In this document: positions 58,961 to 64,000 of the stretch, piece by piece
Layout of the letters: every line of letters begins with the position of its first letter
Position numbering within the stretch: the stretch's first letter is position 1
Origin: Erodium maritimum
Taxonomy: Eukaryota; Streptophyta; Magnoliopsida; Geraniales; Geraniaceae
NCBI GenBank assembly: GCA_963921825.1
Contig: OY997592.1
Coordinates: 62,144,336-62,208,335 of the forward strand
DNA length: 64,000 nucleotides
Direction of reading: 5' to 3'
Position numbers and translations under genes: made by a program
Notes under the pieces: model-generated
What the model saw: the letters and a program-made list of their open reading frames with translations, nothing else
Told to the model about the DNA's origin: nothing
Database searches by the model: none

Positions 58961-60670
58961 ACGGCGGGATGTTACAGCTGGTGCCCTCCCTCCTTCTCCC
59001 TCTTGCTTCTTTTCTTCTCCTTGCCCTTGTTCTCGACTTTTACCCTGTTTTCCCTCTCTTTCCTCGCGCCCCTCGCCGGACCTAGCCCCTTCAGATCTAG
59101 TCCTTTGGACTACAGATCGACCTTTCCCGACACTAGTCTGGCATAGATCTTTGCTCTTCGGGGTAGATTGATGTCATTTAAGTGTGTTGGAGGTCCTGGG
59201 GTTTGGCAGTGGTAGGGGTGGCTCGGGCGTCTCCGCCGATTTTGGGTTACCTTGCCCGTGGGAAGCTTTTCTTCTTCCTCGCGGAGTAGATGGCTACAGG
59301 GTAGTCCCATATTTGGTCGCTGACACTTCTTCGACGGTATCCCTGGTTTGTCGCTCATCTTTTGGCGCTTTTTCCTCTCCTTGCCTCAGAGTCAGCGCTT
59401 TTGGCACCGGGAGTATCCTCCTGTGCAGGTATCGCTGCCATTCAGATATCAGACTTCCTTGCTCGTGGTTCGCTGCTCCTTTCTCTGGTTTCTCATGGTG
59501 GTTCTAGGTCCCGTCGCTGGTGTTGGTCGGTCGGGATTGTTCGGGTTGGGAAGGCCCTTGTTGGAGAGGCTCTACGGGCAACGGGCTCTTATTCTCAGGT
59601 GAGTATTTCCCCCTCTGCCTATTTGTTTCCTCTTCGTCCTATAAATCCTTTCACTCATGACTGCTTCTCACTGGTCCTGGATCCGTTTTGGATCTAGGAT
59701 ATCATCGTTTTTCATGGTGTTGGCCAGCGATGATAGAGATCTTCGGATTTCTGGTGAAAACTTCGGTCAGGGGTGTTTGGGATTTGGCTTTTTCTGATGG
59801 GGTTCTCACCATTGCCAGCCAACAATTGATTGTGGTGCTAGCCACCAATCGGTTGTTGACTTCATATCGAAGGAGGTAATAGCTAGAAAGTTTAGGATCA
59901 GTTTGGGTTAGGGGTGTGTGTTGGCGCAGCTGTTTTCTCTGGTTGGATTTGGTTATGACGACTTTGGTTTGATGCACCGTTTCTCTTCTTCCTGCTCTTC
60001 AAGGTTGTGAAATCAGAGTATCAAGACTCAGTTTTTCTATCTGTGGTTCACGGTTGTAATTCGAGTTTTTAGACTTTTGTCGTTGGACTGTTTGTTTCTG
60101 TTTTGGGTTGGCTTTATTGTCGTGTAGTTGGTTGGGTTTGTTCACTAGTTTGCTTAATGCCTGTAAAATTAGGTATTAAGACCATCTGTTTGTTAGCTCA
60201 GTGTTTGGGTTATTTGTTGAGTTTCTGTTTGAGACTGAGTCATGTTGGCCAGCGTGTCTTTATTTGTAAAGTTGCTTGGAGGGTTTGCTCTTGACCTTCA
60301 TTTACACTTTGTAGCTGGATGGTTTTTATATAAAAGAAAATCTGCTGATAAAAAAAAAACGTTGCCCATCCCATATTGGACTACCTTCGACACTATCCGC
60401 TCAAGTTGGAGACAGTCCCCGTCAACTTTCCTATCTCCGCATATAAGGCCACTCCAAGCTCCAATTCCGGTTGCCAACAAGACTTGCACCGTATCCCAAC
60501 AATAAACACAAAACACGAAGTTTCCAGGAAACTGACTATCTGTTTGGCTTATCAAACCAATCAATTTGGAATACTTGTCAATATGCATACAAATAACATT
60601 CCCATACATACATGCCAATGCCATGCCCCACCAATACACATGCCCCTCTACAAAATCAATATTTCTGTCT

Positions 60671-60678
60671 TATAAAAG
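60671..60678 (+). promoter_or_regulatory. TATA box of the purple acid phosphatase gene
   Basis: TATAAAAG lies 37 bases before the ATG at 60708. With a normal 25-30 base spacing the transcript would start a few bases before that ATG, leaving a very short leader. The next in-frame ATG (60735) is therefore also a possible start. Confidence 0.65.
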
Positions 60679-60707
60679 AGGAGCATCACTCTCTCCAGTC
60701 CCAACTC

Positions 60708-62507
60708 ATGGACAAGCATTCCATCTCCACAGCCATGAGCTTCACCTTCTTTGTGTTGCTGCTATGCTTTCTCCAAACATCGGCCGATCTCGAGAGGTTC
60801 AAGCATCCCATCAAAGAAGATGGCTCACTCAGCCTTCTAGTCGTCGGTGACTGGGGACGAAAGGGAAGGTACAATCAGTCTCAAGTTGCTGATCAGGTAA
60901 ATAAATATCTTCATACTATTGTTAGAATATAAAACTACAATAGTTTGATCTTTTAGTTGAGTTGGTCTTTTAATATACTATCAATGGATCTATACGGATG
61001 CTAGATCAAACCCTACTCACGGATTATATCTCATTGTAAACAATTCACATCCAAACTTTAAACGAGCTTGTCCAGCCTAAACTTTTAGTTCAGTTGATAT
61101 GTAAATTAAGAGTGATAATTTGGTAGATGGGAAAGGTCGGAGAGAGGTTGAAGATAGACTTTGTAGTCTCAACCGGAGACAACTTCTACGACGACGGGCT
61201 GAGCAGCATTGATGACCCTCAGTTTGAAGAGTCCTTCTCCAAAATATACACCGCTACAAGCCTGCAACAACAATGGTATAACGGTAATAACCAATAACTT
61301 CCCACCTCCATAAACACACTTCACATCCCCTTCTTATTTACAACTTGAAATTGAAAACCCATATTAATTTGGTTATCAGTTCTGGGGAATCACGATTACA
61401 GAGGAAATGTTGAGGCACAATTGAGCCCGCGCAGTGACGCTCGATGGCTTTGCCGAAGATCTTTCATTGTAGACACAGAAACCGCCGAGTTCTTTTTCGT
61501 GGACACTACACCATTTGTGGACAAGTACTTCAAAAGGCCAAACAAGCACCGTTATGATTGGGTTGGAGTGCTTCCCAGAGACAAGTACCTGTCGAATCTC
61601 CTCGAGGATCTGCAGTTCAGTTTAAGAGAATCAGTGGCTCAATGGAAAATAGTAATTGGGCATCACACAGTCAAGAGCATTGGGCACCACAGAGCAACCA
61701 AGGAGCTCATTCATCAGCTTCTGCCAATCCTCGAGGTACTTAATTGCTCATCATAATGGTATCAAGAGTCCGTTTGGTCCACGCTCCATTTGTCACCTTC
61801 ACTCTGTAGTCTTTGGTCGAATGTAGATGCCCAGACTCCAGTCTTATTGTAGTCCACATGCAAAAATCCATTCCTACACATAAAAGAGAGTGTTGAAGTA
61901 TCAATTGATCCCACGTCAACTAAATATAGGAATAATAAGTTACGCTAAAGTCACACTCAACTAATAAAATTGACCTTTTAGTGATGAAAATCCGATTCAA
62001 TATAAGTGGCATGTAAAGGTTATGGTCACACCTAACTACCTTTTAGTTGTAGAAGTCTGATCCAATATTAGTGACCAAATTTAAGTAAAAGAAATTACAG
62101 ACCATAAGCATGACTTAAATAAATGTTGAACTGGAAATTTTGCAGGCAGAGAAGGTTGATATGTATATAAATGGGCATGACCACTGCTTGGAACACATAA
62201 GTAGCAGTACCAGGTATTGTATTCTCAGAGATTATTGAAATGAAAGATATTGACTGCATGATTAGAGCTCAGGGAATTGAAATTTTTACACAGCCCGATA
62301 CAGTTTCTGACCAGTGGAGGCGGTTCGAAGGCGTGGAAAGGAGACATTGACAGACTGAACATGGATGGACTCAAGTTTTATTATGATGGCCAAGGTTTCT
62401 TGTCAATGCAACTCACCCAAACCGAAGCGAAAATTATGTTCCATGATGTTTCTGGAAAAGTTTTGCATGATTTCCTTGTATCCAAGGAACTCTATTCTAC
62501 GTTCTAG
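60708..62507 (+). CDS. Purple acid phosphatase, small plant type, 327 aa, 5 exons
   Basis: Exons: 60708-60896, 61127-61283, 61380-61735, 62146-62213, 62294-62507, in total 328 codons, GT-AG introns. A signal peptide ([17 protein letters not shown], residues 10-26) directs it to the secretory path. All five metallophosphatase blocks are present: GDWG (Asp48), GDNFY (Asp81, Tyr84), GNHD (Asn119, His120), IGHH (His210, His211), GHDH (His245, His247). Tyr84 is the tyrosine that binds iron and gives the purple colour. Length and motifs fit the low-molecular-weight AtPAP3/7/8/17 group, often induced by phosphate starvation or stress, acting on phosphate monoesters in vacuole or apoplast. Substrate and regulation here are inferred. 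The starting Met could also be residue 10 (60735), which still keeps the signal peptide. Confidence 0.94.
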
Positions 62508-62782
62508 AGTGTATAGAGCAGAGCAAATTGAAAAAGTATGTTTCCAAGTGACTGAATTTGTGATCCAAGTAAAGACACCTACCAATTTCTTCACATATGG
62601 GTCTTCATTGTGAGATCAGAATCAGCAATAATGAATAAGATATGTACTAGTGTAGTATGAACATTATTTTTTCTGGTGTTCCATATTATATGTACAGAAC
62701 AACCCGATACTCATCATGAATTTTACAGTGTAGTATTATGCAAATTAGCATTCTTTTTCCCCAGAAACAAGGGAAGACAATC
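62508..62782. other. Convergent 3' ends of phosphatase and DUF760 genes
   Basis: Only 275 bases separate the two stop codons, so their 3' UTRs probably abut or overlap. An AATAAG-type signal is near 62631. No other feature was seen. Confidence 0.5.
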
Positions 62783-63875
62783 TTAATTCATGACAAAACG
62801 ATACCTCGAATCCACATAGCTCTCAACATCCCACACAAAAGAACCCAAAGTAACGGCCTCCAAAACAAGTTTCTTGAGACCACCAAAGCTAATCTTGATC
62901 TCTTCATCGGTCGATGAATCAATGGTTCCTTGAGGTGAAATAACAATCTCAGGTTTTCCAAACAACGCCTCTGTATGCTTCTCAATCATCCCAATAGCCT
63001 CTTTCGATCTGATCGTTGCGTATCTCTGAAGTGTCTCTCCATCAAGAGACATAACATAAGCCCTCAATCTAGAAGCTCTTACCTCAAAACCCCCAAAACC
63101 ACCACTGAATGATGAAACCTCAACATCGGGCTTAGTCATGTCACTATCCTTTTCATCAACTGTACCAGGAAGGAGTTTCATCGCCTTGTCGAGTTGAAAC
63201 CTTTGATCTATCCTCTTGAGAAAGTAGCCATACATGACCGATGCTGCGTAGACCTGCCCGACCCTAAGCTTGCTTATCTGTGCCACAGCATCTGCATTGC
63301 CCGAATTGTTTCCAAGAACGAGAGCTATGTGGTTCTGGATCATCTCATAGGCTTCAGGGGAATGGAGTTGCTTGAGCTTCTCCTCCTGACTCAGCCATGT
63401 ACCGACATGGCCCGAGGAAGAGGGGACTACACCTGGTATCAGTGAAACATTGGCATCCATGAACTTCTTCACAACCAAAGCATATAAAATCTCTTCTACA
63501 ACCTTCTTCCTCTCGTTAGCCTTCACGTCAGCGATTCTCCTACAATTAATTCAAGAGAAACATCAAAATGAGGAACTAACACATCAATGAAGGGTCAATT
63601 GTTGATTGTGTCTCAAGAACTAACCTGTATAAGACTATGTCAGTGGATTCAGCATCTTGTGGATGTTTCTCTTGCTCGGTGACGCGGTCAGCTTGAAGCT
63701 GTTCTAGCTGCTGATCAACAGCTGCAGGCACAAGATGTGGATGGCTCATCAACATCTGAGATAGGAACTGTCCTACCGGAGACTCGAGCTTAAGCGGTGC
63801 TATGGAGGCAGCTGAGTCTGATGATGAAGATGATGATGCTCTGACCACAGTTGATTTCTTGGTCCTAGAAGCCAT
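62783..63875 (-). CDS. DUF760 'UV-B-induced' plastid-type protein, 5' partial
   Basis: Exons 63875-63625 and 63539-62783, 335 residues in the window. The protein matches the plant DUF760 family (At3g17800 type): ESPVGQFLSQMLMSHPHLVPAAVDQQLEQLQADR, then RIADVKANERKKVVEEILYALVVKKF, YEMIQNHIALVL, VYAASVMYGYFLKRIDQRFQL, LQRYATIRSKEAIGMIEKHTEALFG, and a C-terminal LEAVTLGSFVWDVESYVDSRYRF. Family members are predicted chloroplast proteins of unknown activity. The first Met here (MASRTKKSTVV) is preceded at once by an acceptor-like TGCAG at 63885-63880. Related proteins have a longer N-terminal transit sequence, so a further 5' exon probably lies right of the window. Confidence 0.88.
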
Positions 63876-64000
63876 ACTCTGCAGGGACCTTGAGTGGGAA
63901 ATGCTAGGACAACGCTGTCATCGTACAGTCACATGTAAATTCAATCTTAGTTTTGTTACATCCCAGATACTATACTAACAAACAACCTAGTACTCTAAAG

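Larger units (their letters stand above)
55501..60361 (+). mobile_element. Poly(A) retroposon split by a solo LTR, 13-bp TSD
   Basis: The 13-bp repeat TTGCCCATCCCAT occurs at 55488-55500 and 60362-60374, with a ten-base A-run (after GCTGAT) right before the right copy. Removing the LTR at 55612-58788 leaves a retroposon of about 1.7 kb. Its T/C-rich interior (58980-60350) has only spurious frames and no reverse transcriptase. The right end is 347 bases before the phosphatase start codon. Confidence 0.8.

Noticed and set aside
60298..60639. 113-aa minus-strand frame over the phosphatase promoter
   Set aside because: It crosses the retroposon end and target duplication. No family resemblance.

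Overview
This is a nuclear segment from a flowering plant, almost certainly a eudicot. Eight protein-coding genes with plant exon-intron structure (GT-AG introns, U/A-rich introns) sit among a dense, nested set of transposable elements. All gene models below were built by hand from splice signals, reading-frame continuity and recalled family conservation. Every multi-exon model closes with exon sums divisible by three.

Layout, left to right. Positions 1-2991 hold the 3' part of an L1-type LINE with a mutated reverse transcriptase active site. Next come a BRO1-domain gene (4684-10114, +), a 1.17-kb poly(A) retroposon with target-site duplications, a DUF1308/UPF0415 gene (12290-16128, +) and an intronless NHL/LEA_2 membrane protein gene (17612-16821, -). 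From 18.8 to 31.5 kb is a transposon block: a minus-strand retroposon, a PIF/Harbinger transposon interrupted by a Ty3/gypsy element with a 3.1-kb LTR and a gag-pol frame broken only by stop codons, and a poly(A) retroposon tail. At 31802-35940 (+) lies a conserved gene of unknown function that carries what looks like a U12-type AT-AC intron. A second transposon block (36.3-44.1 kb) contains a MITE, a retroposon, a solo LTR with a perfect 5-bp target duplication and a LINE ORF1 remnant. Minus-strand genes for a secreted Root_cap/LEA-related protein (45847-44374) and a monoacylglycerol-lipase-type hydrolase (51547-46749) follow. A third transposon block (52.8-60.4 kb) contains an LTR with primer binding site and a poly(A) retroposon split by a 3.2-kb solo LTR. 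The window ends with a convergent pair: a small purple acid phosphatase (60708-62507, +) and a DUF760 'UV-B-induced' protein (63875-62783, -, 5' end probably outside the window).

The genes do not form an operon-like unit; they are independent housekeeping or environmental-response genes. From memory, Arabidopsis chromosome 1 has a BRO1 gene, a DUF1308 gene and an MAGL gene close together (around At1g73380-At1g73480), so part of this order may be conserved synteny. I found no new multi-gene system. The most interesting signals are the AT-AC intron in an uncharacterised gene, the fold-back MITE with a tandemly amplified arm inside a lipase intron, the tandem ACGTG promoter repeat, and the C-to-T stop-codon signature in the gypsy element.
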